Origin: Vibrio penaeicida
Lineage (GTDB): Bacteria > Pseudomonadota > Gammaproteobacteria > Enterobacterales > Vibrionaceae
Reading direction: 5' to 3'
Length of the DNA stretch: 64,000 nt
Assembly (NCBI RefSeq): GCF_030689305.1
Contig: NZ_JAUYVM010000016.1
Coordinates: 1 to 64,000, forward strand
Shown: positions 43,680-53,755 of the stretch, piece by piece
How the letters are laid out: each line of letters starts with the position of its first letter
Position numbering within the stretch: position 1 is the stretch's first letter
Made by a program: the position numbers and the translations under genes
Notes under the pieces: model-generated
Told to the model about the DNA's origin: nothing
Databases searched by the model: none
The model's input: the letters and a program-made list of their open reading frames with translations, nothing else

Positions 43680-45533
43680 ATGGCATTACTTCAAATTGCA
43701 GAACCGGGTCAAAGTTCAGCACCACACGAGCATCGTTTGGCGGCTGGTATTGATTTGGGGACGACGAACTCACTGGTGGCATCTGTTCTTAGCGGAACGG
43801 CAAAACCACTAGTCGATGAGCAGAATGAAAGCATTTTGCCATCGGTTGTCTATTATGGTTCTGATACTACATTAGTCGGAGAAAAAGCGCGTGAGCACGC
43901 TCAGTCCGATCCCAAGCAAACGATTATTTCTGCAAAACGGCTTATTGGTCGTTCTTTAGATGATATTCAAACACGCTATCCCTTTCTTCCTTATACTTTT
44001 ATTGACAGTGAAAGTGGTCTGCCATTAATTGAGACATCAAAAGGTAACGTTAATCCAATCCAGGTTTCTTCTGAAATTTTGCAAACATTGGGTAAACGTG
44101 CGGAGGAAGCGCTCGGTGGAGAATTGACAGGCGTAGTGATTACGGTTCCTGCATACTTTGACGATGCGCAGCGGGCAGGTACGAAAGATGCCGCGACACT
44201 TGCGGGGTTGAATGTTCTTCGATTGCTGAACGAGCCAACAGCCGCTGCCATCGCTTATGGACTCGATTCCGCGCAAGAAGGCGTGATCGCCGTTTACGAT
44301 TTGGGTGGAGGAACGTTTGATATTTCCATTCTTCGTTTATCCAAAGGTGTTTTTGAAGTCCTTGCTACTGGTGGTGATTCTGCCTTAGGTGGTGATGACT
44401 TTGACCACATAGTGGCGGACTACATTAAAGAGCAGTCAAACACTTTAGGTGCGCTTTCTAATGAACAGCAACGTGTGTTACTGGACGTTGCGACTCAAGC
44501 GAAAATCGAGCTGTCGAACACTGAATTTACAGACGTGACATTTGGGTCATGGTCTGGTTCGCTGTCTCGTGAAACGTTCAATGAACTTATTCAACCACTT
44601 GTTAAGAAAACACTGCTTTCTTGCCGTCGTGCGCTTAAAGATGCAGGTGTTTCAACAGATGAAATACAAGAAGTCGTGATGGTAGGTGGTTCAACGCGTA
44701 CGCTCCATATTCGTGACATGGTTGGTGAATTCTTTGGACAAACACCACTCACAAGCATCAATCCGGATGAGGTTGTTGCTATTGGGGCTGCAATTCAAGC
44801 GGATATCTTAGCGGGCAATAAGCCAGATTCCGAGATGCTACTACTTGATGTGATCCCTTTATCATTGGGGATTGAAACCATGGGTGGCTTGGTTGAAAAA
44901 ATCATCCCAAGAAACACCACAATTCCAGTCGCTAAAGCTCAAGAATTTACTACGTTTAAAGACGGGCAAACGGGCATGCTCGTTCACGTTGCACAAGGTG
45001 AGCGCGAAATGATTGATGATTGTCGCTCATTAGCTAAGTTCTCACTAAAAGGCATACCACCTATGGCTGCAGGTGCGGCACATATACGTGTGACTTATCA
45101 GGTTGATGCGGATGGCTTGCTGTCAGTAACTGCAATGGAAAAGAGCACTGGAGTACAGGCTGAAATTCAAGTGAAGCCATCGTATGGTTTGAGTGATGAT
45201 GAAGTCGCTAACATGCTAAAAGAGTCCATGACTCACGCAAAAATCGACATGCACGCTAGAGCAATTGCGGAGCAAAGGGTAGAAGCGGATCGTGTAATCG
45301 AAGGCCTCGTTTCTGCATTGCAAGCTGATGGCGATGAGTTGCTTTCTGAGGAAGAAAGGCAGGTGTTGCTGACATCGATAGAAGCTTTGGTTGCTTTGCG
45401 TAACCAAGACAATGCCGATGTAATTGAGCAAGGTATCAAAGAGACAGACAAAGCCAGTCAAGATTTTGCGTCTCGTCGCATGGACAAATCGATTCGATCA
45501 GCGTTATCTGGTCAATCAGTTGATGACATATAA
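43680..45533 (+). CDS. hscA: Fe-S assembly chaperone HscA
   Basis: 617 residues (E. coli 616), Hsp70 family. ATPase domain with GIDLGTTNSLVA, VYDLGGGTFDIS and VVMVGGSTRT; then a substrate domain that binds the LPPVK motif of IscU. It works with HscB to release clusters from IscU. Confidence 0.98.
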   Translation: MALLQIAEPGQSSAPHEHRLAAGIDLGTTNSLVASVLSGTAKPLVDEQNESILPSVVYYGSDTTLVGEKAREHAQSDPKQTIISAKRLIGRSLDDIQTRYPFLPYTFIDSESGLPLIETSKGNVNPIQVSSEILQTLGKRAEEALGGELTGVVITVPAYFDDAQRAGTKDAATLAGLNVLRLLNEPTAAAIAYGLDSAQEGVIAVYDLGGGTFDISILRLSKGVFEVLATGGDSALGGDDFDHIVADYIKEQSNTLGALSNEQQRVLLDVATQAKIELSNTEFTDVTFGSWSGSLSRETFNELIQPLVKKTLLSCRRALKDAGVSTDEIQEVVMVGGSTRTLHIRDMVGEFFGQTPLTSINPDEVVAIGAAIQADILAGNKPDSEMLLLDVIPLSLGIETMGGLVEKIIPRNTTIPVAKAQEFTTFKDGQTGMLVHVAQGEREMIDDCRSLAKFSLKGIPPMAAGAAHIRVTYQVDADGLLSVTAMEKSTGVQAEIQVKPSYGLSDDEVANMLKESMTHAKIDMHARAIAEQRVEADRVIEGLVSALQADGDELLSEEERQVLLTSIEALVALRNQDNADVIEQGIKETDKASQDFASRRMDKSIRSALSGQSVDDI

Positions 45534-45557
45534 CAGTTAAAAGTTTGAGAATTTAAA

Positions 45558-45896
45558 ATGCCAAAGATTATTGTATTACCCCATGAAGACTTTTGCCCAG
45601 AAGGCGCGGTATTAGAAGGACAAACTGGTCAGACTGTTCTTGATGTTGCATTGAAAAATGGCATCGGAATCGAACATGCTTGTGAGAAATCCTGTGCCTG
45701 TACTACTTGTCATATCGTTGTACGTGAAGGATTCGATTCATTAGATGAGAGTGAAGAGCTTGAAGATGACATGCTGGATAAAGCATGGGGTTTAGAGCCT
45801 GAGTCCCGCTTAGGTTGCCAAGCGGTGATCACCGATGAAGACTTAGTCGTCGAAATCCCGAAGTACACGCTGAATCACGCTGCTGAAGATCATTAA
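45558..45896 (+). CDS. fdx: [2Fe-2S] ferredoxin Fdx of the isc operon
   Basis: 112 residues with the cluster ligands in EHACEKSCACTTCHIVV (Cys at about 42, 48, 51) and LGCQAV (Cys87). It supplies electrons for cluster assembly. AAAATG context, 24 bases after hscA. Confidence 0.97.
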   Translation: MPKIIVLPHEDFCPEGAVLEGQTGQTVLDVALKNGIGIEHACEKSCACTTCHIVVREGFDSLDESEELEDDMLDKAWGLEPESRLGCQAVITDEDLVVEIPKYTLNHAAEDH

Positions 45897-45908
45897 TAAG
45901 GAAGCGAA

Positions 45909-46109
45909 ATGAGCTTAAAATGGACAGACTCGAGAGATATCGCAATTGAGTTATGCGATCTTTTTCCTGACACCGATCCTACAACCGTACGTTTTACAGA
46001 TTTGCATCGCTGGATATGTGAGCTTGAAGAGTTTGAAGATGATCCAAGCCGATCAAATGAAAAAATTCTGGAAGCCATTATCCTCTGTTGGATGGATGAA
46101 GCTGATTAA
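45909..46109 (+). CDS. iscX: Isc regulator/frataxin-like partner IscX
   Basis: 66 residues, acidic, beginning MSLKWTDSRDIAIELCDLFPD with DLHRWICELEEFEDDP. IscX binds IscS and modulates it together with frataxin. AAGGAAGCG precedes the start. Last gene of the isc operon. Confidence 0.96.
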   Translation: MSLKWTDSRDIAIELCDLFPDTDPTTVRFTDLHRWICELEEFEDDPSRSNEKILEAIILCWMDEAD

Positions 46110-46214
46110 TTGAATCGAAGACGTAAATGGCTCGGTCAACACAGATCTTTAAGATCTAAGAACTTGTGTTATATGTTGGGTTGTTTATTCGACTTAACAT
46201 TATTTACTGAAAAA

Positions 46215-46240
46215 AGCGGGCTAGATAGCCCGTTTTTTTT
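46215..46240 (+). terminator. Terminator of the isc operon
   Basis: Stem CGGGCT / AGCCCG with loop AGAT, followed by eight T, about 105 bases after the iscX stop. Confidence 0.92.
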
Positions 46241-46351
46241 ATGCAAATGACATTTTCTACGAACATAATGCTAACATTCCGCAACTCGTGAAAAGAAACA
46301 AAGTCGTAATAGAAATCAGCGAAGATTACGACGACAAGACAAGGAGAAATC

Positions 46352-47644
46352 ATGTCTACACAAATGCCGGTATTCATTTCATCACAAGCGGCACTCCCTC
46401 AATGGGGCGAAAACGCAATTTTATCTTTTACAGAACAAGGTACAACGATTCACCACACCGATGGTGAGTTAGTCGATGTGATTCAGCGCGCAGGGCGTAA
46501 GCTGGACGGTCAGGGAATTAAATCCGTATTTTTGCAAGGCGAAGGCTGGGATGTAGAAAGCATTTGGGCGTTCTACCAAGGCTACCGCGGACCTAAAAAT
46601 ACCAATTCTGTTGAGTGGGTTGATCTAGAAGAGAGTGCTCAACACGAATTGAATTCTCGTATTAAGGCAGGAAACTGGGTCCGAGATATCATCAACAAAA
46701 GTGCTGAAGAAGTTGCCCCTCGTCAACTTGCAACTATGGCTGGTGAGTTTATTAAATCTCTCGCGCCAGAGCACGTGACTTACCGAATTGTGAAGGACAA
46801 AGACTTACTAACAGAAGGCTGGGAAGGCATTTATGCAGTTGGTCGTGGTTCAGAGCGCACATCTGCAATGCTTCAATTGGACTTCAACCCAACGGGTGAC
46901 GAAAATGCGCCTGTTTTTGCTTGTTTAGTTGGTAAAGGTATTACATTTGATTCAGGTGGTTACAGCATTAAGCCTTCTGGGTTTATGGATGCTATGAAAG
47001 CTGACATGGGTGGGTCGGGTACAATTACAGGTGGTCTTGGTTTGGCTATCCTTCGCGGGCTTAATAAGCGTGTGAAATTAATCCTTTGTTGTGCGGAAAA
47101 CATGATTTCGGGTCGAGCTTTCAAGCTAGGTGACATCATCACTTACAAAAATGGCAAGACTGTCGAAATCATGAATACGGATGCGGAAGGACGTTTGGTT
47201 CTTGCTGACGGTCTTCTGTTTGCTAGTGAACAAAACCCAGAACTGATCATCGACTGCGCGACTTTGACTGGTGCAGCAAAAAATGCATTGGGTAATGATT
47301 ACCATGCTCTGTTGTCATTTGACCAGCATCTGTCATCCAAGGCAGTAGGTTATGCTGTTGAAGAGCGTGAGGGATTATGGCCTCTGCCTCTGGCGGATTT
47401 CCACCGTTCAATGTTGCCTTCAAACTTTGCTGATTTGTCAAACATCAGTAGCGGTCACTATTCTCCTGGTGCGAGTACTGCTGCAGCCTTTTTGTCGTAT
47501 TTTGTGAATGACTACAAGAAAGGTTGGTTGCATTTCGACTGTGCTGGCACGTATCGTAAGAGTGCGAGTGACAAATGGTCGGCTGGCGCAACGGGTATGG
47601 GTGTACGTACACTCGCTCGAATTTTGACAGAACAAGCGAAATAA
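46352..47644 (+). CDS. pepB: Aminopeptidase B (PepB), M17 leucyl-aminopeptidase family
   Basis: 430 residues (E. coli 427), start with AAGGAGAAATC upstream. Catalytic domain with GKGITFDSGGYSIKPS, KADMGGSGT and the NTDAEGRLVLADGL signature of M17 enzymes, which bind two metal ions. It removes N-terminal residues from peptides in the cytoplasm. In E. coli it also follows iscX. Confidence 0.97.
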   Translation: MSTQMPVFISSQAALPQWGENAILSFTEQGTTIHHTDGELVDVIQRAGRKLDGQGIKSVFLQGEGWDVESIWAFYQGYRGPKNTNSVEWVDLEESAQHELNSRIKAGNWVRDIINKSAEEVAPRQLATMAGEFIKSLAPEHVTYRIVKDKDLLTEGWEGIYAVGRGSERTSAMLQLDFNPTGDENAPVFACLVGKGITFDSGGYSIKPSGFMDAMKADMGGSGTITGGLGLAILRGLNKRVKLILCCAENMISGRAFKLGDIITYKNGKTVEIMNTDAEGRLVLADGLLFASEQNPELIIDCATLTGAAKNALGNDYHALLSFDQHLSSKAVGYAVEEREGLWPLPLADFHRSMLPSNFADLSNISSGHYSPGASTAAAFLSYFVNDYKKGWLHFDCAGTYRKSASDKWSAGATGMGVRTLARILTEQAK

Positions 47645-47663
47645 ACTGAATTCAACTTAAAAA

Positions 47664-47698
47664 ATCCGAGGGAAGCAAATTAAATGTAACCCTCGGAT
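47664..47698 (+). terminator. Hairpin between pepB and ndk
   Basis: Stem ATCCGAGGG / CCCTCGGAT with a 17-base loop, 19 bases after pepB. There is no T-run on the plus strand, so it may be an attenuator or message-stabilising hairpin rather than a true terminator. TATAAC soon after may be the ndk -10 element. Confidence 0.4.
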
Positions 47699-47726
47699 AC
47701 TATAACGAAAGAACGAAGGACATCTT

Positions 47727-48158
47727 ATGGCTCTAGAAAGAACGTTTTCCATCATTAAGCCCGATGCTGTGAAAAGAAATCTTGTCGGTGAAATCTACCA
47801 TCGATTTGAAAAAGCAGGCTTAAGAATTATCGCTGCTAAAATGGTTCATCTATCAGATGACCAAGCAAGTGGATTTTATGCTGAGCATGAAGGTAAGCCT
47901 TTCTTTGAAGGTTTGAAAGAGTTCATGACATCTGGACCGATTATGGTTCAGGTTCTTGAAGGTGAAAATGCAATTGCTCGATACCGTGAGTTAATGGGTA
48001 AAACAAACCCAGAAGAAGCTGCATGTGGAACCATTCGTGCCGATTACGCGGTAAGCATGCGTTACAATTCCGTTCATGGAAGTGATAGCCCTGAATCCGC
48101 AGCGCGAGAAATAGAGTTTTTCTTCCCTGCATCTGAAATTTGCCCTCGAGAAGATTAA
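47727..48158 (+). CDS. ndk: Nucleoside diphosphate kinase Ndk
   Basis: 143 residues (E. coli 143). Contains ERTFSIIKPDAVKRN at the N-terminus and the active histidine in YNSVHGSDSPESA (His118 region). It moves the terminal phosphate between nucleotides by a phospho-histidine. Single gene, AAGGAC upstream. Confidence 0.98.
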   Translation: MALERTFSIIKPDAVKRNLVGEIYHRFEKAGLRIIAAKMVHLSDDQASGFYAEHEGKPFFEGLKEFMTSGPIMVQVLEGENAIARYRELMGKTNPEEAACGTIRADYAVSMRYNSVHGSDSPESAAREIEFFFPASEICPRED

Positions 48159-48181
48159 TGCTTTCTAGAGTGTGAACTCAT

Positions 48182-48213
48182 CATTGCACTTATGGTTGTT
48201 CATAGGTGCAATG
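48182..48213 (+). terminator. Hairpin after ndk
   Basis: CATTGCAC-T-TAT paired with ATA-G-GTGCAATG, about 12 bp, followed by CTTCTAAATT. A weak-tailed terminator candidate 23 bases after ndk. Confidence 0.45.
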
Positions 48214-48399
48214 CTTCTAAATTCCTTAACTTTTCTCCCTCAATGTAAAGCCTCATACTTGTTATTTTTCTTCTGTTTGAAAATTAATCAATTTGAAATT
48301 AATCCTTTATAAATAACCTTACTTTCACCCCCTTGTTGTCACTGGGTAAAGGCTGTACAATTCGCGCCCTTAAATACAGTTACACCTGCGAGAGACAAC

Positions 48400-49518
48400 A
48401 TGAGCACCGAAAAAGTAAATCTACTGGATTTTGACCGTAAAGGGCTACGAAAATACTTCGCCGATGAATTAGGTGAGAAAGCATTTCGTGCTGATCAGGT
48501 CATGAAGTGGATCTACCATTTTGGTGTCGACGATTTTGAGAACATGACCAATCTCAATAAGAAGCTTCGAGAGAAGCTTATGCGTGTTTCAGAAATTCGT
48601 GCGCCTTATGTCTCTGAAGCTCAGCACTCTACTGATGGAACCATCAAATGGGCTATGCGCGTTGGTGATCAAGATGTCGAAACGGTATACATCCCTGATG
48701 CCGATAGAGCGACACTTTGCGTGTCCTCCCAAGTGGGTTGTGCACTTGAGTGCAAATTTTGCTCTACCGCTCAGCAAGGATTCAACCGCAACTTAAAAGT
48801 GTCGGAAATCATTGGCCAAGTTTGGCGTGCAGCACGAGAAATTGGCTTGCAGAAAGAAACGGGTCGCCGCCCGATTACTAATGTCGTGATGATGGGAATG
48901 GGCGAACCGCTACTGAACATGAAAAACCTGATCCCTTCTTTGGAGATCATGCTTGATGACTTAGGTTTTGGCCTATCAAAGCGACGCGTGACTGTTTCAA
49001 CTTCAGGGGTGGTTTCTGGCCTCGATCAAATGACAGGTAACATCGATGTTGCACTGGCCATTTCTTTACACGCACCAAATGATGAGCTTCGAAGTGAGAT
49101 CATGCCTATTAATGATCGCTGGGACATCGAGGATTTTCTCAATTCCGTTAGGCGCTATATTGCGTCATCCAATGCCAACCGTGGCAAAGTTACGATTGAG
49201 TATGTTCTGCTTGATCATGTGAATGATGATATGGAACATGCAAGACAACTCGCAGAATTGTTAAAAGATACTCCGTCGAAGATAAATTTGATTCCTTTTA
49301 ACCCTTATCCTGGTTCACCATACCGCAAGCCGAGTAACTCGCGCATCGATCGTTTTATGAAAACGTTGATGAAATATGATTACACGGTAACTGTGCGTAA
49401 AACTCGTGGTGATGACATTGATGCAGCTTGTGGTCAGCTAGTTGGAGATGTGATCGATCGAACAAAACGGACAAAACTTAAACAGCACGGGGAACCAATC
49501 GAGGTCAAGTCAATCTGA
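48400..49518 (+). CDS. rlmN: Dual-specificity 23S rRNA/tRNA methyltransferase RlmN
   Basis: 372 residues. Radical-SAM cluster ligands Cys114, Cys118 and Cys121 (GCALECKFCST) and the methyl-carrying Cys344 in DAACGQL. It makes 2-methyladenosine at 23S A2503 and at position 37 of some tRNAs. First gene of rlmN-pilW-rodZ-ispG-hisS-yfgM-bamB, a conserved gammaproteobacterial order. Confidence 0.98.
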   Translation: MSTEKVNLLDFDRKGLRKYFADELGEKAFRADQVMKWIYHFGVDDFENMTNLNKKLREKLMRVSEIRAPYVSEAQHSTDGTIKWAMRVGDQDVETVYIPDADRATLCVSSQVGCALECKFCSTAQQGFNRNLKVSEIIGQVWRAAREIGLQKETGRRPITNVVMMGMGEPLLNMKNLIPSLEIMLDDLGFGLSKRRVTVSTSGVVSGLDQMTGNIDVALAISLHAPNDELRSEIMPINDRWDIEDFLNSVRRYIASSNANRGKVTIEYVLLDHVNDDMEHARQLAELLKDTPSKINLIPFNPYPGSPYRKPSNSRIDRFMKTLMKYDYTVTVRKTRGDDIDAACGQLVGDVIDRTKRTKLKQHGEPIEVKSI

Positions 49519-49563
49519 GTTGATAATTGACCAGAAAGACTCCCCAGATAGTAAGGGAGTGTG

Positions 49564-50319
49564 ATGTTAGTGAGAATTGCGAACATATTTCTGGTTAGTT
49601 TGTTAGTAGGTTGTGTTACAGTTACTGAACAATCCGCTAATAATCAGTTTGATAAGATAAAGGCGGCAGAAGCGCGTATAAGCTTAGGTTTAAGTTATCT
49701 TGAGTCCAAAGATATGGTTCGGGCGAGAGAAAACCTTGAAACCGCAGTAAGCTACGCACCAGATTATTATCGTTCACTGATCGCAATGGCTCACTTTTAT
49801 CAAGAAGTTGGCGAGATCGGTCAGGCAGAGCAAGCCTATAAAAAGGCACTTAGGGAGTCGCCTAAGAACGGCGATGTACTCAATAACTACGGTACGTTTC
49901 TTTGTAAAATCGGTCGATACGATGAAGCCGATGTATTCTTTAACCGTGCTATTGAACAGCCATATTACTACCTGATTGCAGCCAGCTATCAAAATGCGGC
50001 AATGTGCGCGCTAAAAAGCGGCGATCAGGATAAAGCTGAGTATTATTTTGCCCGTTCTTTGGATCATGACCCAAACCGAGTTGTTTCTATACTTCAGCTA
50101 ACACAAATAGAAATTCAAAAAGCAAAGTATCGGGAAGCTAGGGTTAGACTTTTAAAATTTCATAATAGATATGGGTATAAAGCTTCGAGTTTGGGCTTGC
50201 TAATTGAATTAGAAAAACAAGCAGGCAATAACACTCTTGCAAGTAAATACGCGAGCGTATTAAAAGACAAATACCCAGACTCGATTCAATATCAGAAGTA
50301 CGTAGCGAATGAGTATTGA
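49564..50319 (+). CDS. pilW: Type IV pilus biogenesis/stability lipoprotein PilW (PilF)
   Basis: 251 residues with lipobox LVGC (Cys17) and TPR repeats (about 35-205). The ATG at 49564 lies four bases after GGGAG. In Vibrio and Pseudomonas this protein helps PilQ secretin assembly. Its last 11 bases overlap rodZ. Confidence 0.93.
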   Translation: MLVRIANIFLVSLLVGCVTVTEQSANNQFDKIKAAEARISLGLSYLESKDMVRARENLETAVSYAPDYYRSLIAMAHFYQEVGEIGQAEQAYKKALRESPKNGDVLNNYGTFLCKIGRYDEADVFFNRAIEQPYYYLIAASYQNAAMCALKSGDQDKAEYYFARSLDHDPNRVVSILQLTQIEIQKAKYREARVRLLKFHNRYGYKASSLGLLIELEKQAGNNTLASKYASVLKDKYPDSIQYQKYVANEY

Positions 50320-51307
50320 ACAAACTGCAGAAAATATGACTATTTCTACATTGCCGCTTCCTGGTGATGTACTGCGCCAACAGCGAGAGAAGCTGGGGTT
50401 AACGCAAAAAGACATTGCTGACCGTCTTCGTCTCCGCTTGGCGGTGATACAAAACATTGAAGATAACAACTTCAAGTCAGATCAAGTAGCCACTTTTACC
50501 CGTGGCTATTTGCGATCTTACGCCAAGGCTGTTGGACTGAGTGATGATGATGTTTTGCCACTTTTGGAAGAAGAGGTGAACCATAAAGAACAGTCCATGC
50601 AGAGCTTTTCCAGAAAAACCAATCGAGAAAAACACGACAGTCGAATCATGTTAATTACATGGGGTGTACTGGCGGTGTTGGTTGGCATATCTTCTGTGTG
50701 GTGGTGGCAAAATCAGAGCCTAGACACACTTTCAGTTTCGGAGCTGACTTCTTCTTCAGATTCCCTTTCTCAAGAGTCAGAAGCTGATTTGGCGGTACTT
50801 GAAGCCCAAAGAGAGCTCAATATCGCTTCAGCTCAACCAGTTCAACAGAATGAAGAGGTTGAGCCAACTGCCAATGCAGCTGTTTCAACAGAAGACACTA
50901 CATCTGCCAACGAAGAAGTTAACAACCCTTCAAATACCGAATCTTCAGACACTGATAGCTCAATTACTGACACAGCAACAAGTGATGTTTCGTCTTCTTT
51001 ATCAAGCGAATCATCTAATGCTGAATCGCCTGAGAGTACTAACGTCGCTTTTTCAGATTCTACGGCATCTGCTAACCCAGTTTCAATGTCGTTTTCGGCT
51101 GATTGCTGGATTCAGGTTAAAGACGCAGAAGGCAAAGTGCTTGCTACGGGTGTAAAAAAAGCGGGTCACCAACTTTCTTTAAGTGGCAAGGCTCCATATA
51201 GCGTAATATTAGGTGCACCTGAAGGTGTTTCAATGACATTTGCTGGTGAAGCTGTAGACCTTTCTGGGTATACTGCAGGCAAAGTAGCAAGATTCAAATT
51301 ACCCTAG
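50309..51307 (+). CDS. rodZ: Cell-shape protein RodZ
   Basis: 332 residues: Cro/C1-type helix-turn-helix (about 15-80, LRQQREKLGLTQKDIADRLRLR), basic stretch, one membrane helix (about 112-130, MLITWGVLAVLVGISSVWWW), a Ser/Thr/Glu-rich periplasmic linker and a C-terminal DUF4115 domain (about 255-332). It links MreB to the envelope. Its start is inside the pilW end. Confidence 0.95.
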   Translation: MSIEQTAENMTISTLPLPGDVLRQQREKLGLTQKDIADRLRLRLAVIQNIEDNNFKSDQVATFTRGYLRSYAKAVGLSDDDVLPLLEEEVNHKEQSMQSFSRKTNREKHDSRIMLITWGVLAVLVGISSVWWWQNQSLDTLSVSELTSSSDSLSQESEADLAVLEAQRELNIASAQPVQQNEEVEPTANAAVSTEDTTSANEEVNNPSNTESSDTDSSITDTATSDVSSSLSSESSNAESPESTNVAFSDSTASANPVSMSFSADCWIQVKDAEGKVLATGVKKAGHQLSLSGKAPYSVILGAPEGVSMTFAGEAVDLSGYTAGKVARFKLP

Positions 51308-51332
51308 AAGCTGAGTAAGTCTAAAAGCCATT

Positions 51333-52457
51333 ATGCAACACGAATCCCCTATTAAACGTCGTGCATCGACCCGCATATATGTGGGTGATGTGCCGATCGG
51401 TGACGGTGCCCCTATCGCGGTACAGTCCATGACCAACACCAGAACAACGGATGTTGAAGCAACAGTGGCTCAAATTAAGTCACTGGAAACCGTTGGTGCT
51501 GACATTGTTCGCGTTTCTGTTCCTACTATGGAAGCAGCAGAAGCCTTTAAACTGATAAAGCAGCAAGTCAATGTTCCTTTGGTTGCCGATATTCATTTCG
51601 ACTATCGAATCGCTTTGAAAGTAGCGGAGTACGGTGTTGACTGTTTAAGAATAAACCCCGGGAATATTGGTAATGAAGCACGAGTAAAATCGGTTGTCGA
51701 TTGTGCTCGTGATAAAAATATCCCTATTCGAATCGGTGTTAATGGCGGTTCTTTGGAAAAAGATCTGCAAGTGAAGTACGGTGAACCTACACCTGAAGCA
51801 CTGGTAGAATCAGCAATGCGCCATGTTGATTACCTCGATCGTTTGAATTTCGACCAATTTAAAGTCAGTGTAAAAGCATCTGATGTCTTTTTAGCCGTTG
51901 ATTCTTATCGTCTTCTAGCGAAAGAGATTGACCAACCTCTTCATCTCGGTATCACCGAAGCAGGTGGCGCGCGTGCCGGATCAGTTAAATCCGCGGTGGG
52001 TCTTGGTATGCTTCTGACTGAAGGCATCGGAGATACACTTCGAATCTCTTTGGCAGCCGATCCTGTAGAAGAAATTAAAGTTGGTTTCGATATTCTAAAG
52101 TCCCTTCGAATTCGTTCCCGCGGTATTAATTTTATCGCTTGCCCAAGCTGTTCTCGTCAAGAGTTCGATGTGATCAATACTGTTAATGCTTTGGAAGAAC
52201 GTTTAGAAGACATTATTACGCCGATGGATGTCTCTATCATTGGCTGTGTGGTAAATGGTCCAGGTGAAGCAGAAGTTTCTCACTTAGGGTTAGCAGGAAG
52301 TCACAAGAAAAGCGCTTTTTATGAAGACGGTAAACGTCAAAAAGAGCGCTTTGATAATGAAGATTTGGTTAGCAAGCTCGAAGCCAAAATTCGTGCAAAA
52401 GCGTCGGTGCTTGATGAAAGCAATCGCATCGACATCAATTTAATCGATAAACAATAA
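51333..52457 (+). CDS. ispG: 4-hydroxy-3-methylbut-2-en-1-yl diphosphate synthase IspG
   Basis: 374 residues (E. coli 372). N-terminal TIM barrel with VPIGDGAPIAVQSMTNTRT; Fe-S ligands in CPSCSRQ and the later IIGCVVNGPGEA. Makes HMBDP in the methylerythritol phosphate route. Depends on Fe-S supply from the isc genes. Confidence 0.98.
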   Translation: MQHESPIKRRASTRIYVGDVPIGDGAPIAVQSMTNTRTTDVEATVAQIKSLETVGADIVRVSVPTMEAAEAFKLIKQQVNVPLVADIHFDYRIALKVAEYGVDCLRINPGNIGNEARVKSVVDCARDKNIPIRIGVNGGSLEKDLQVKYGEPTPEALVESAMRHVDYLDRLNFDQFKVSVKASDVFLAVDSYRLLAKEIDQPLHLGITEAGGARAGSVKSAVGLGMLLTEGIGDTLRISLAADPVEEIKVGFDILKSLRIRSRGINFIACPSCSRQEFDVINTVNALEERLEDIITPMDVSIIGCVVNGPGEAEVSHLGLAGSHKKSAFYEDGKRQKERFDNEDLVSKLEAKIRAKASVLDESNRIDINLIDKQ

Positions 52458-52474
52458 TCTCGACGGTAATAACT

Positions 52475-53743
52475 GTGGCAAAAACGATACAAGCAATCAG
52501 AGGCATGAATGACTGCCTCCCTACACAATCTCCTCTTTGGCAAAAAGTGGAGAGCGCGGTTAAACATGTAATCAGTGCGTACGGATACAGTGAAGTTCGC
52601 ATGCCTATCGTTGAGATGACTCATCTATTTAGCCGCGCCATCGGTGAAGTGACCGACGTTGTTGAAAAAGAGATGTACACCTTTGAAGACCGCAATGGCG
52701 ATAGCCTGACTTTGCGCCCTGAAGGGACAGCCGGTTGTGTTCGTTCAGGTATTGAAAATGGTTTGCTTTATAATCAAGAGCAACGTCTGTGGTACATGGG
52801 ACCGATGTTCCGTCACGAGCGTCCTCAAAAAGGTCGATATCGTCAATTCCACCAGTGTGGTGTGGAAGTATTCGGTCTGAATGGTCCCGATGTCGATGCT
52901 GAACTGATCATGCTGACAGCTCGTCTATGGCGAGAACTCGGTATCGAAAAACATGTGCGTCTAGAGTTAAACTCAATTGGTTCATTAGAAGCTCGTGCTA
53001 ACTATCGCACGGCGTTGATTGAATTCCTTGAACAGCACATCGATATTCTCGATGAGGACTGTAAACGTCGTATGCATACGAACCCTCTGCGTGTTCTGGA
53101 TACCAAAAATGCAGATATTCAAGCGATTCTAGTTGATGCTCCTCAGTTGTCCGATTACCTTGACGAAGAATCTAAAGCACATTTTGCAGGATTGTGTGAA
53201 CTTCTTGACGTCGCTGGTATCGAATACCAAGTTAACCAGCGTCTTGTGCGTGGTCTGGATTATTACAATCGTACCGTTTTTGAATGGATTACTGAAAGCT
53301 TAGGTGCTCAAGGCACAGTGTGTGGTGGCGGTCGTTATGATGGGCTTGTCGAGCAGCTGGGCGGTAAGTCTACCCCAGCAGTAGGTTTTGCTATGGGGCT
53401 AGAGCGCTTAGTTCTTATGTTAGAAGAACTAGACCTGGCAGACACACGTCGTGCAGTCGATGTGTATATGGTAAGCGCTGGTGAAGGCACACTAATGGCG
53501 AACATGAAGCTGGCAGAACAAATTCGAGAGTCATTGCCTGGTATACGTGTGATGACGCACTTCGGTGGCGGTAACTTCAAGAAACAATTTAAGCGTGCTG
53601 ACAAAGTTGGCGCGGTCGTAGCCTTGGTACTTGGTGAAAACGAAGTAGCGGAAGGTACTGTAGTCGTCAAAGACTTAACAGGCGGCGAACAAACAACAGT
53701 TGCACAGGCAGACGTTGCCGCGCAACTTAAGCATTTGATCTAA
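52475..53743 (+). CDS. hisS: Histidyl-tRNA synthetase HisS
   Basis: 422 residues (E. coli 424), GTG start 17 bases after ispG. Class II motifs: motif 2 region MFRHERPQKGRYRQFHQCGVE, histidine-specific LVRGLDYYNRTVFEW and motif 3 VGFAMGLERL; C-terminal anticodon-binding domain from about 330. Charges tRNA-His. Confidence 0.98.
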   Translation: MAKTIQAIRGMNDCLPTQSPLWQKVESAVKHVISAYGYSEVRMPIVEMTHLFSRAIGEVTDVVEKEMYTFEDRNGDSLTLRPEGTAGCVRSGIENGLLYNQEQRLWYMGPMFRHERPQKGRYRQFHQCGVEVFGLNGPDVDAELIMLTARLWRELGIEKHVRLELNSIGSLEARANYRTALIEFLEQHIDILDEDCKRRMHTNPLRVLDTKNADIQAILVDAPQLSDYLDEESKAHFAGLCELLDVAGIEYQVNQRLVRGLDYYNRTVFEWITESLGAQGTVCGGGRYDGLVEQLGGKSTPAVGFAMGLERLVLMLEELDLADTRRAVDVYMVSAGEGTLMANMKLAEQIRESLPGIRVMTHFGGGNFKKQFKRADKVGAVVALVLGENEVAEGTVVVKDLTGGEQTTVAQADVAAQLKHLI

Positions 53744-53755
53744 AGAGGACAGGAC